DNA of 64,000 bases from contig JAAYDC010000006.1 of the NCBI GenBank assembly GCA_012729455.1, positions 239,674 to 303,673 of the forward strand, in the 5' to 3' direction. Shown here one piece after another: positions 18,367 to 26,483 of this stretch. The position numbers and the translations under genes are program-made. The stretch is from Chloroflexota bacterium. GTDB lineage: Bacteria; Chloroflexota; Anaerolineae; UBA1429. Every line of letters starts with the position of its first letter. Position 1 is the first letter of the stretch. The notes below the pieces were generated by a model that made no database searches, was not told the DNA's origin, and saw only the letters and a list, made by a program, of their open reading frames with translations.

Positions 18367-19779
18367 TCAGGATTCGTCCTGTTCGCTCAATTCCAGGCGG
18401 ATCACACGTGCCAGGTCGCGGCTGCGCCGGGGGGCATCGCCCACGCCAGCACCATCCGCCATAATGCGGCGTATCTCGTCGCCCGTTATATACTGCGTCA
18501 GGGCTGCGTCAGCCGCCAGCAGCTCAGCCAGAGGGTTGGCTTCGCCAGCTTCGACGGCTGCCCAGGCCCGCATACTGGCGGTACGGATCGTCTCGTGCAT
18601 GATCTGACGATCGGCTCCCGCCAGCACCAGAGCCATCAGCAGGCTTTCGGTAGCGGCAAAAGGGCCAAAGCGCTGCATTCCGCGCTGGATGGCAGCCCGG
18701 TTAATGCGCAAGCCCTCGACGATGCGCAGGACGCGCCTGAGGATCTCTTCGACCGCCAGAAAGCCCTCCGGCAAGATGCTGCGGCGGTTGGCGGAATCAT
18801 CCAGGGTACGCTCGAGCGCCGAAAGGGCAGCGTTATCCCAGGCCGCCCGTGGCAGACCCGCCACTACGCGTGCCATTGAGCAGATCGATTCGGCCTGTAT
18901 CGGGTTACGCTTGAATGGCATGGCTGAGGAGCCCACCTGTTGGCGACCGAAAGGCTCGGCCACCTCGCCAAAGGAGGGCGATTGCTGCAGCCGCAGGTCA
19001 AAGGCGAACTTGTAGGCCGATTGGGCAATCCCTGCCAGCACGGAGAGCACCTGGTAATCCTGCTTGCGCGGATGGGTCTGAGTGCTGACCGGCACCGCCT
19101 CGAGCCCCAGGGACTGCATCACACGCTCCTCGAGTTGCTCGGGGGTGCAGTTACTGCCTGCCAGCAAGTGCGCATACGAGGCAGAGGTGCCCACAGCGCC
19201 CTTCAAGCCCTTGCCGCGGATGGCAGCACGCGCCTCGCACAGGGCGCGGTAATCGTCCAGGAAATCCTGACCATACTGCGCCAGACGGTAGCCGAGGGTG
19301 GTCGGCTCAGCCGGCTGCAGATGGGTATAGGCCATCGTAACCGTATCGGCCTCAGCCTCGATACGCGCCGCCAGGGCGCTCAAGACCTTATTCAACAGCG
19401 CGAGCAGCATGTCGCAGGCATCGCGCATTCTCAGCGCATCGGCGTTATCTTCGATATCCATGCTGGTAGCGCCCAGATGGATGATCGCCCCGCCCACAGG
19501 GCATTGTTCGGCATAGGTACGCACCTCAGCCATCAAATCGTGGTGCAGATCGCGCTCGAACTCCTGAGCGCGCTCCCAGTCGATATCCCCCTGGTGAGCA
19601 CGCAACTCGGCTAATTGCTCGCTCGTCACCAAACCCGCCTCGGACTGGGCCTCGGCCAAGGCTACCCAGATACGGCGCCAGATGCGGCGTTTTTCAACTT
19701 CCGACCATAGCTGGCGCATGGCGTCGCTGCCATAACGCCAGCCAAAGGGAGATTGGTAAGTTTCCTGTGGGTGTTCCAT
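18367..19779 (-). CDS. purB: adenylosuccinate lyase (ADSL-like subgroup)
   Basis: This 470-residue fumarase-superfamily enzyme cleaves SAICAR and adenylosuccinate. It shows HDLMAEVRTYAEQCP, IIHLGATSMDIEDNAD, MAYTHLQPAEPTTLGYR, the catalytic serine loop GSSAMPFKRNP and the following ERTLDDSANRR. The N-terminal YQSPFGWRYGSDAMRQLWSE and ERTLDDSANRR are reminiscent of the animal ADSL type, unlike many bacterial PurB proteins that start directly at YSRPEM. It ends within the 5-prime edge of purC and starts 3 bp after purQ. Confidence 0.93.
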   Translation of the reverse strand: MEHPQETYQSPFGWRYGSDAMRQLWSEVEKRRIWRRIWVALAEAQSEAGLVTSEQLAELRAHQGDIDWERAQEFERDLHHDLMAEVRTYAEQCPVGGAIIHLGATSMDIEDNADALRMRDACDMLLALLNKVLSALAARIEAEADTVTMAYTHLQPAEPTTLGYRLAQYGQDFLDDYRALCEARAAIRGKGLKGAVGTSASYAHLLAGSNCTPEQLEERVMQSLGLEAVPVSTQTHPRKQDYQVLSVLAGIAQSAYKFAFDLRLQQSPSFGEVAEPFGRQQVGSSAMPFKRNPIQAESICSMARVVAGLPRAAWDNAALSALERTLDDSANRRSILPEGFLAVEEILRRVLRIVEGLRINRAAIQRGMQRFGPFAATESLLMALVLAGADRQIMHETIRTASMRAWAAVEAGEANPLAELLAADAALTQYITGDEIRRIMADGAGVGDAPRRSRDLARVIRLELSEQDES

Positions 19780-19782
19780 CGT

Positions 19783-20562
19783 CTATATAAACTGTGCTGC
19801 GGCGCGTACGCCGTTGCTAAAGAGCACCAGACCGCGGTTGCCGCTCGCACCGGCCGTCCAGCGCGGATGCTGCTGAGCTATGATGTGGTTCTCGGGATGC
19901 GGCATCAAGCCCATCACGTTGCCGGCAGCGTTACAAATGCCGGCGATGTCCGATTGCGAACCACTCGGGTTGGCCGGATAGCCAGCCGGCGACGCTCCAT
20001 CTTCCGTGACATAGTAGAGCGCCACCAGCCCTTTATCGGAGAGAGCCTGCAACGCAGCCTCGTCTGGAGCAACCAGGCGTCCCTCGCCGTGTGCCACCGG
20101 GCAAAAGATGTCTTCCTCCATACCAGCAGTAAAGAGCGAGCGGCTGTTGGCAGCCGGGCGCAGACGCACCCAACGGCACTCGAATTTGGCGCTGACGTTG
20201 TTGGTGAGTGTAACGCGCTGCTCGGGCGCTGGCCCGGGCAGATAACCGGCTTTGACCAGGGTCTGGAAGCCGTTACAGATACCCAGAACCGGTTTGCCGG
20301 CTGCCACAAAGGCATCCAGTTGCGCGCGGAAGCGGTGCACGAGGTCGGTAGCCCATAACCTGCCGGCGCCGAGGTCATCACCATAGGAGAATCCGCCCGG
20401 CACCACCAGCATCTGGTAGGCTTCCAGCGATTTGCTGCCCGCGGCGAGTTGGTTGATGTGCACGATCTCGGGATCGCCGCCCGCCATCTGGCAAGCCAGC
20501 GCAATATCTCGGTCGCGATTGGTACCGGGGGCATGCAGGATCATCACACGTGCTAACGTCAT
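19783..20562 (-). CDS. purQ: FGAM synthase glutaminase subunit
   Basis: This 259-residue class I glutamine amidotransferase feeds ammonia to PurL. It has VMILHAPGTNRDRD at the start, VVPGGFSYGDDLGAG (oxyanion strand), the nucleophile cysteine in LGICNGFQTL, and the histidine/glutamate pair in GLMPHPENH. It is somewhat longer than the ~225-residue PurQ of Bacillus and closer to the glutaminase part of large PurL. It overlaps the purL stop by 4 bp. Confidence 0.95.
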   Translation of the reverse strand: MTLARVMILHAPGTNRDRDIALACQMAGGDPEIVHINQLAAGSKSLEAYQMLVVPGGFSYGDDLGAGRLWATDLVHRFRAQLDAFVAAGKPVLGICNGFQTLVKAGYLPGPAPEQRVTLTNNVSAKFECRWVRLRPAANSRSLFTAGMEEDIFCPVAHGEGRLVAPDEAALQALSDKGLVALYYVTEDGASPAGYPANPSGSQSDIAGICNAAGNVMGLMPHPENHIIAQQHPRWTAGASGNRGLVLFSNGVRAAAQFI

Positions 20563-23474
20563 GCTTGCTCCTTCCCGCCGATATGGCCGTTAAAAGCCTG
20601 GACCAACTCGGTCACCTCCAGATCGATGGCGTTGCCTGCCAGCCCGGCGATCACCAGGCGCGCCTCAGCCGTCACCTCACCCAAAGCCCCCCACGGCAAG
20701 TCCCCCATGGCCGTTTCAAAGGCTGCCGCATGTTCAGGAGCAACCTCGACCACGTAGCGGCTGAGGGACTCGCTGAATAGCAGCCACGCGTCTTCGCGCG
20801 CCGCCTGCGGCGGGCAGGGCAGCTCCTGCAGCGATACCTGCGCCCCCAGCCGGCCGGCAAGAGCCATCTCGGCTAGGGCAGCTGCCAGACCGCCCTCCGA
20901 ACAGTCGTGGCAGGCGCGCACCAGGCTGGCGGCGATGGCCTTGTGCAAGGCGGCGGCGATAGCCGGTCCCTGCGCGGCGGCACGCGGCACCGAACTGCCC
21001 ACCTCACCGTGCAGACGATAGTAATACGATCCACCCAACTCGGGGCGAGTTTCGCCCACGACATACAGGCAGTTTCCGGCAGCTTTAAAATCCATGCTGC
21101 AACTGCGACGCACATCCGGCACGATGCCAATCGCCGAGATCAGCAACGAGGGCGGAATCGCCACCTGCTGGCCGGAAACCGTATCAAGGTACTCGTTATT
21201 GAGGCTGTCTTTGCCCGAAATAAAGGGTGTGCCGAACTGCAGCGCGCCATCGTAGCAGCCCTGGCAGGCACGCACCAGCGAGCCCATGCGGTCGGGCAGT
21301 TTGGGGTTGCCCCAGCAAAAGTTATCCAGGATAGCCACCTGGGCAGGATCAGCCCCCACACACACCACGTTGCGCACCGCCTCGTCGATGGCGGCTACCG
21401 CCATGGCATGCGGATCGATTTCGCCATAGGCGGGGTTAATGCCGCAGCCCAGCGCGAATCCACGCCAGCTCTCGCTGGCATCTAGCGGACGGATGACGGC
21501 GCCGTCGGAGGGGCCATCCAAGTGCAGCCCTACAAAGGGCTTGATGAACGTACCGCCCTGCACTTCGTGGTCGTACTTGCGCACCACATCTTCTTTACTG
21601 CGTAGGTTGGGATGTGCCATGATCGCAAGCAGGTCCTCGCCCAGGCTGGTGGCGGGCGTGAGCACAGGGTCGGCCTCGCGCCGTTCGACCCAGACGCCCT
21701 TGAGGGTGCGGCGCGGAACGCCCTTGTGTAAAAAGCGCATCTCGAGGTCGGCCACGAGCTCGTCCTCGTATTTGAGGAGCAAGCGTCCACGGGTGCCAAA
21801 GGTGCCGATCACGGTCATTTCAACCGAAAAATGCTCGCACACCTGGCGCACTGCCGCCTCGTTGGAGGGGCTGACGGCGATGACCATGCGCTCCTGGGCT
21901 TCCGAGAGCCAGATTTCCCAAGGCTGCAGACCGTCGTACTTTAACGGTACACGCTCCAGGTTGACCTCGACGCCAGTCGCTTCGCCCATCTCGCTGACAG
22001 CTGAGGAGAGTCCGCCGGCACCGCAATCGGTGATGGCATTATACAGCCGCCGATCTCGGCAAACCAGCAGAGCATCCAGCACCATTTTCTCGACAATCGG
22101 ATTGCCGATCTGCACCGCGCCGCCAGACGTTTCGCCGGTTTCGTCGGTCAGCTCGATCGACGAAAAGGTCGCCCCATGCAGGCCGTCACGGCCGGTGCGT
22201 CCGCCCAGGACGACCACCAGGTCGCCGGGTTGGGCTTGAGAAACGTGCAGCCCGCGCGGGGCAATGCCCACACACCCGCAATAGACCAGCGGGTTGGCAA
22301 CGTAGCCGGGCTCAAAGAGGATCGCACCATTCACGGTGGGAATGCCCATCTTGTTGCCATAATCTTCGACACCGTCCACCACGCCGTTATAGATGCGTCG
22401 CGGATGCAGCACACCGGCCGGCAGATCCTCAGGCGGGATATCCAACGGGCCAAAGCAGAAAACGTCGGTGTTGGCGATCGGCCGTGCAGAGACTCCCATG
22501 ATATCGCGCACCACTCCGCCCACACCTGTGTTGGCACCGCCAAAAGGCTCCAGGGCAGAAGGATGGTTGTGGGTTTCGGCCTTGAATGAGATCTCGAACT
22601 GCTCATCGAAGGCGATAATACCGGCATTATCGACAAAGGCTGAGAGCACCCAAGGGGCGTTGATCTGGTTGGTGGCCGCCTGCAGATAGGTTTTGATCAG
22701 CGAATCGATGCGCTGCTCACGCGTGCCATCGGCAGTCTCTTCGCGATACTCGACAATCCCCTTGAAGGTTTTGTGCACACAATGCTCTGACCAGGTCTGG
22801 GCGATGCTCTCGAGCTCGACGTCGGTCGGCTCGCGCCCCGCCTCACGATAGTAAGCCTGCACGGCGTGCATCTCAGCCAGATCAAGCGAGAGCAGGCGCA
22901 CCCTGGAGAGCCCTAGCAGGGCGTCATCGTCCAGTTCGCGCAGGGGTACGGTTTCGACGCGTATATGCGCTGTCGCATGCGGCGTGCCGATGTGCGGGGG
23001 CAGCGCGCCGAGGGCGTAAAACTCGATCACCTGGTTACAGAGCAGGTGATCGGCGATCTGCTGCAGCACCTCTGGGCTCAGGGCGCCCTCGCTGGCGATG
23101 CGGTAGCTGACGGCGGTCGAGGCAGCCGAAAGGCCGCGGATGCCCAGCAGGTATGCGCGCGCCACCAGGTTATCTGCCACCGTATCGGTGACGCCCTGCA
23201 GCAGCCCCACCTCGATGCGCTGCTCGCCGGGATTGACCGCGAGCGGGGCATCCCAATCGCTCGCCACCGCGCGCTCGATGATGCGGTCGGCCAGCAGTTC
23301 CCTCGACAGGCGCTCAACCTCCATATCGCTCAACGCGCCATAGAGAAAATAGAGCGGATGGCGCTTTACATAGCGCACGCTCTGGATGCCCAGCGCGCGA
23401 ATATCGCTCAAGGGGAAATCGGTCGGCGCCTCATCGGCGCGAGGCAGTACCTCGATGCGTACCAATCGCTCCAA
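20559..23474 (-). CDS. purL: FGAM synthase, large subunit with PurS-like N-terminal region
   Basis: The 971-residue protein converts FGAR to FGAM with PurQ. The catalytic core starts near residue 195 (SLDLAEMHAVQAYY), with the active-site histidine at 231 in TWSEHCVHK, then SFKAETHNHPSALEPFGGA and DCGAGGLSSAVSEMGEATG. Residues 1-160 contain two weakly similar alpha/beta segments (RIEVLPRADEAPTDFPLSD and RIEVGLLQGVTDTVADNLV) that look like two PurS modules in tandem. Bacillus-type PurL (~740 residues) uses separate PurS, while the enterobacterial fused enzyme has a PurS-dimer-like N-domain plus its own glutaminase. This one has the N-domain but uses separate PurQ. No purS gene is seen in the window. 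Confidence 0.93.
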   Translation of the reverse strand: MERLVRIEVLPRADEAPTDFPLSDIRALGIQSVRYVKRHPLYFLYGALSDMEVERLSRELLADRIIERAVASDWDAPLAVNPGEQRIEVGLLQGVTDTVADNLVARAYLLGIRGLSAASTAVSYRIASEGALSPEVLQQIADHLLCNQVIEFYALGALPPHIGTPHATAHIRVETVPLRELDDDALLGLSRVRLLSLDLAEMHAVQAYYREAGREPTDVELESIAQTWSEHCVHKTFKGIVEYREETADGTREQRIDSLIKTYLQAATNQINAPWVLSAFVDNAGIIAFDEQFEISFKAETHNHPSALEPFGGANTGVGGVVRDIMGVSARPIANTDVFCFGPLDIPPEDLPAGVLHPRRIYNGVVDGVEDYGNKMGIPTVNGAILFEPGYVANPLVYCGCVGIAPRGLHVSQAQPGDLVVVLGGRTGRDGLHGATFSSIELTDETGETSGGAVQIGNPIVEKMVLDALLVCRDRRLYNAITDCGAGGLSSAVSEMGEATGVEVNLERVPLKYDGLQPWEIWLSEAQERMVIAVSPSNEAAVRQVCEHFSVEMTVIGTFGTRGRLLLKYEDELVADLEMRFLHKGVPRRTLKGVWVERREADPVLTPATSLGEDLLAIMAHPNLRSKEDVVRKYDHEVQGGTFIKPFVGLHLDGPSDGAVIRPLDASESWRGFALGCGINPAYGEIDPHAMAVAAIDEAVRNVVCVGADPAQVAILDNFCWGNPKLPDRMGSLVRACQGCYDGALQFGTPFISGKDSLNNEYLDTVSGQQVAIPPSLLISAIGIVPDVRRSCSMDFKAAGNCLYVVGETRPELGGSYYYRLHGEVGSSVPRAAAQGPAIAAALHKAIAASLVRACHDCSEGGLAAALAEMALAGRLGAQVSLQELPCPPQAAREDAWLLFSESLSRYVVEVAPEHAAAFETAMGDLPWGALGEVTAEARLVIAGLAGNAIDLEVTELVQAFNGHIGGKEQA

Positions 23475-23502
23475 TTTATTCCTCCTAGGATACCCCTTCT
23501 TG

Positions 23503-25005
23503 CTAGAGGTTGACCTGATAGTTGGGCGCCTCTTTGGTAAGCATCACGCTGTGCGGGTGGCTCTCGATAAATCCGGCATTGGTGATGCGGATAAAGTTGG
23601 ATTTCTCCACTAGCTCGGGCAGGTTGGCGGCCCCGACATAGCCCATGCCGGAGCGCAACCCACCCACCAGCTGAAAGATCGCGTCGCTGAGGCGACCGCG
23701 GTAAGCGATGCGCCCCTCGATGCCTTCCGGCACCGACTTGCCGCTTGAGCGGTTGGCGATATCACCGCGCTGCGCCTCGATGGAGGTTTGGCCGGTGGCA
23801 TAGCGGTCGCGACCATAACCACGCAAAGCAGCCACCGAGCCCATCCCGCGGTATTCCTTGAATCGGCGCCCTTCATAGATCACGATCTCGCCGGGGCTTT
23901 CGTCGAGTGCGGCTAACAGGTTGCCCAGCATCACGGCGCGGGCGCCGGCTGCCATGGCTTTGACAATATCGCCCGAATAACGGATGCCGCCATCAGCGAT
24001 CACCCCCACCCCCAGCGCGGCGGCCGCCTGAGAACACTCGAGTACCGCCGTCAGTTGCGGCATGCCTACTCCAGCTACTATGCGCGTGGTGCAGATCGAA
24101 CCAGCCCCCACGCCCACCTTGATGCCATCAGCACCCGCCTTGATGAGCGCCTCGGTGCCTTCGGGGGTCACCACGTTGCCGGCCAGGATGCCGATCTCGG
24201 GATAGAGCTCGCGGATGCGCTGCACAGCCTTGATCACCATGCGCGAGTGCCCATGCGCGGTATCGAATGAGAGCACATCAACGCCGCGCTCCACCAAGGC
24301 TTTGGCGCGTTCCTCCATATCAGGGCCCACTCCTAGAGCCGCGCCCACCCGCAGGCGGCCACTATCATCCAGTGCAGCGTTGGGATAATCGCGCTTTTTC
24401 TGGATATCCTTGACGGTGATCAGCCCCACCAGGTTAAAATTGTCGTCCACCAACGGTAGCTTTTCGATGCGGTGCTTTTGCAGGATCGCCTGGGCTTCGG
24501 CCAAGGTAGTGCCCAGCGGCGCCGTCACCAGGTCTTCAGATGTCATAAAGTCGTGGACGGGGCGGTGGTCTTCGGTGGCAAAGCGGATATCACGGTTGGT
24601 GAGGATGCCGACCAGGCGTGTGCCCACCGTAATGGGCACCCCCGAGATATGATAGTTGGCCATGATCTCTTTGGCTTGCGCCAACAGCGCGTCTGGCGGC
24701 AGGGTGATCGGGTCGACGATCATGCCCGATTCGCTGCGCTTGACCTTGTCGACTTCGGTGGCCTGGAAATCGATCGAGCAATTGCGATGGATAATGCCCA
24801 ACCCGCCCTCGCGCGCCAGGGCGATCGCCATGCGCGCCTCGGTGACGGTGTCCATCGCTGCCGAAAGCACGGGGATGTTGAGCCGGAGCTTGTTAGTCAG
24901 CTGGGTGCTGATATCGATATCGGCGGGCAAGACATCCGAGATTCCTGGAACCAGGAGAACGTCATCAAAGGTGAGACCTTCACGTGTGACTGTCCGGACT
25001 TGCAT
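23503..25005 (-). CDS. guaB: inosine-5'-monophosphate dehydrogenase
   Basis: This 500-residue enzyme oxidises IMP to XMP, the first step to GMP. The start [11 protein letters not shown], two CBS domains (about 90-210), the catalytic Cys305 in [18 protein letters not shown] and the flap YRGMGSV are present. A good Shine-Dalgarno (GGGAGGGA) precedes the ATG. It stands between the purA remnant and purL on the same strand, so it is probably transcribed from the purA promoter or from a weaker one beside the palindrome at 25029-25054. Confidence 0.95.
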   Translation of the reverse strand: MQVRTVTREGLTFDDVLLVPGISDVLPADIDISTQLTNKLRLNIPVLSAAMDTVTEARMAIALAREGGLGIIHRNCSIDFQATEVDKVKRSESGMIVDPITLPPDALLAQAKEIMANYHISGVPITVGTRLVGILTNRDIRFATEDHRPVHDFMTSEDLVTAPLGTTLAEAQAILQKHRIEKLPLVDDNFNLVGLITVKDIQKKRDYPNAALDDSGRLRVGAALGVGPDMEERAKALVERGVDVLSFDTAHGHSRMVIKAVQRIRELYPEIGILAGNVVTPEGTEALIKAGADGIKVGVGAGSICTTRIVAGVGMPQLTAVLECSQAAAALGVGVIADGGIRYSGDIVKAMAAGARAVMLGNLLAALDESPGEIVIYEGRRFKEYRGMGSVAALRGYGRDRYATGQTSIEAQRGDIANRSSGKSVPEGIEGRIAYRGRLSDAIFQLVGGLRSGMGYVGAANLPELVEKSNFIRITNAGFIESHPHSVMLTKEAPNYQVNL

Positions 25006-25028
25006 GCTTGTCCCTCCCTATAATAGGT

Positions 25029-25054
25029 TTCGCCCGTTCAGGTGAACAGGCGAA
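25029..25054. repeat. 26-bp imperfect palindrome before guaB
   Basis: Both arms read TTCGCC(C/T)GTTCA, with a 2-bp centre and few mismatches. It lies between the end of the purA remnant (25059) and a TATTAT sequence that could be the guaB -10 box. It could be an operator for a dimeric repressor or an RNA hairpin; there is no T-tract to make it a terminator. Confidence 0.4.
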
Positions 25055-25058
25055 TCCC

Positions 25059-25572
25059 TTAACACTGGATTGGCCAGCGCTTGGCCGTTAAGGCTCGGCG
25101 CTCACCGAGACCGGATAAATGGGTACTTGAATAACTCGGCGACACGCTCGCAGTAGGCGCGGGCATTGGCGGGCAGTTCCTGCAAGGCGCATGAGCTGTC
25201 CATCGGCTGATCCCAGCCGCGCATGCTCTCATAGATCGGTTCAGCCGCGTGTGGCATCGCCGTTTGCATCGGCAGATCATCAACGACCTGGCCATTGGGC
25301 AGGCGATACGCCACGCATGGCTGGATTGTATCCAATCCGGCGAGAACATCCAAGCGCGCCAGCGCCAGGCCTGAAAAGCCGTTGATACGGCAGGTATCGT
25401 GCAAACCCACAATATCGATCCATTCATCAGTGGCATCCGCCAGCTCAGGAGGGAAAGGCTCCATGCCCACCCGTGAGGTATTCATCTAGACGACTCCTAC
25501 CACCTCGGCAAGGTGATCGACGATCTTGCCCTCATCGCCCCACTGCACCCCAATCACGATGCTCGCTAGCAT
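25059..25572 (-). pseudogene. purA: adenylosuccinate synthetase remnant
   Basis: The first codons (from the ATG at 25572, after an AGAGGG site) read MLASIVIGVQWGDEGKIVD, the PurA N-terminus, but the P-loop has lost two residues (normally GDEGKGKIVD). The frame stops at 25486-25488. An abutting ATG at 25485 then reads C-terminal PurA sequence: RVGMEPFPPEL, INGFSGLALARLDVLAGL, PCVAYRLPNGQ and AEPIYESMRGWDQP. Between the two parts some 270 codons of a ~430-residue enzyme are gone, the GTTTGR/arginine loop near the C-terminal part is also missing, and the tail (ELFKYP) shifts frame before a GERRALTAKRW-like end. No active enzyme can be made. It heads the purine operon, directly behind its promoter. 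Confidence 0.8.
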
Positions 25573-25587
25573 GTATCCCTCTGGGGA

Positions 25588-25625
25588 AAAAACAAACGTC
25601 CCCTCAAAATGGTTCGAGGAGACGC
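25588..25625 (-). terminator. leader hairpin with T-tract (attenuator-like) ahead of the purine operon
   Basis: On the minus strand, a 9-bp stem (CGTCTCCTC pairing with GAGGGGACG, one G-U pair) and a 10-nt loop are followed by TTTGTTTTTT. It lies in the ~80-nt leader between the promoter at 25658-25686 and the purA start. An upstream CGCCTG/CAGGCG pairing shares bases with this stem, so the two could be alternative folds. It does not match the purine riboswitch core. Confidence 0.55.
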
Positions 25626-25657
25626 CTGTGTCGCGGCAATATATATTTACGCAGGCG

Positions 25658-25686
25658 AGTATAGCACAAGCATTTGAAGATGGCAA
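25658..25686 (-). promoter_or_regulatory. sigma70-like promoter of the purine operon
   Basis: On the minus strand, TTGCCA (25681-25686) and TATACT (25658-25663) have a 17-bp spacer. It faces purA and, beyond it, ten purine genes that follow with little or no spacing. Confidence 0.6.
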
Positions 25687-25703
25687 CTGCTAGATGGATT
25701 CGC

Positions 25704-25709
25704 TATAAT
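25704..25709 (+). promoter_or_regulatory. -10 box for the DUF6062-like gene
   Basis: TATAAT stands 17 bp before the ATG at 25727. No convincing -35 box is seen at normal spacing. The predicted transcript would have a very short leader. Confidence 0.35.
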
Positions 25710-25726
25710 GAGAGCGAGGTGCACCC

Positions 25727-26482
25727 ATGAGAGATAGTCCCGGGAAACACACGCCCTACTTTGAGCTGCTCGAAGCGCAGGATAAGCCTGGCTGCCCGAT
25801 CTGCCGCATGATCAACCGCGCCACCGACCGCTACCTCGACAGCCTGCTGTATGAGGCCGTGCTCGACCCGGACGTGCGCGCCAAAACCAAAGCGACGCAC
25901 GGTTTTTGCGCCGACCATGTCGAGATGCTGGGCGAACGGCCCGGGCGGGCGTTGGGCATCGCGCTGATCTACCGCGATATCATCCGCGCAGCCGCCGATG
26001 CTGCCGACCGGCCTACGCCCCCCAGCGGTAAACTGCTGGATACCTTGCGCGGCAAAAACCGCCCCGGTGCTTTGGCGGCGGATAGCCTGCGCCACGATCA
26101 GGCCTGCCCAGCCTGCCTGATCGGGCGCGAGGCGGAAGTAAACTATACCTCGTTGATGCTGGCACACATCGAGGATCCCGAGTTCCATGCTGCCTATGCC
26201 GCCGGTGAGGGCATCTGCCTGCCGCACCTGATTGCCGTGTTAGAGCGCGCCGGCACCGAAGAAGAGGTGCGTGCCATCGTCGGCCCCCAGGTGGTACGCT
26301 ACCGCCACATGCTCAGCGAGCTGGACGAGTTTATCCGCAAGCGCGACCACCGCTTCCGCCACGAACCAATGGGCGAAGAGGGCGACGTGTGGCTGCGCGC
26401 CATGAACGCCGTGGTAGGCGGCGCCGGATGGGGTTTAACAGCCCGCTCAGGCGGGAGGCGCACCAACCCGCTCGAGCGCTAA
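25727..26482 (+). CDS. DUF6062-like protein with two CPxC motifs
   Basis: The 251-residue protein has two similar halves, each with a CPxC motif followed later by a single Cys and His: CPIC then GFCADH in the first half, CPAC then GICLPH in the second. This pattern suggests two zinc- or metal-binding sites built by duplication. It contains no membrane segment or signal peptide. I recall this layout from the DUF6062 family, whose function is unknown. The last 30 residues are basic and glycine-rich (GWGLTARSGGRRTNP). It is divergent from the purine operon and convergent with the DUF3048 gene. Confidence 0.55.
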   Translation: MRDSPGKHTPYFELLEAQDKPGCPICRMINRATDRYLDSLLYEAVLDPDVRAKTKATHGFCADHVEMLGERPGRALGIALIYRDIIRAAADAADRPTPPSGKLLDTLRGKNRPGALAADSLRHDQACPACLIGREAEVNYTSLMLAHIEDPEFHAAYAAGEGICLPHLIAVLERAGTEEEVRAIVGPQVVRYRHMLSELDEFIRKRDHRFRHEPMGEEGDVWLRAMNAVVGGAGWGLTARSGGRRTNPLER

Positions 26483-26483
26483 G

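Noticed and set aside
25572..25660. Purine riboswitch in the purA leader
   Set aside because: The conserved core (TATA...GTTTCTAC...CCGTAAA) is not present; only attenuator-like stems are seen.
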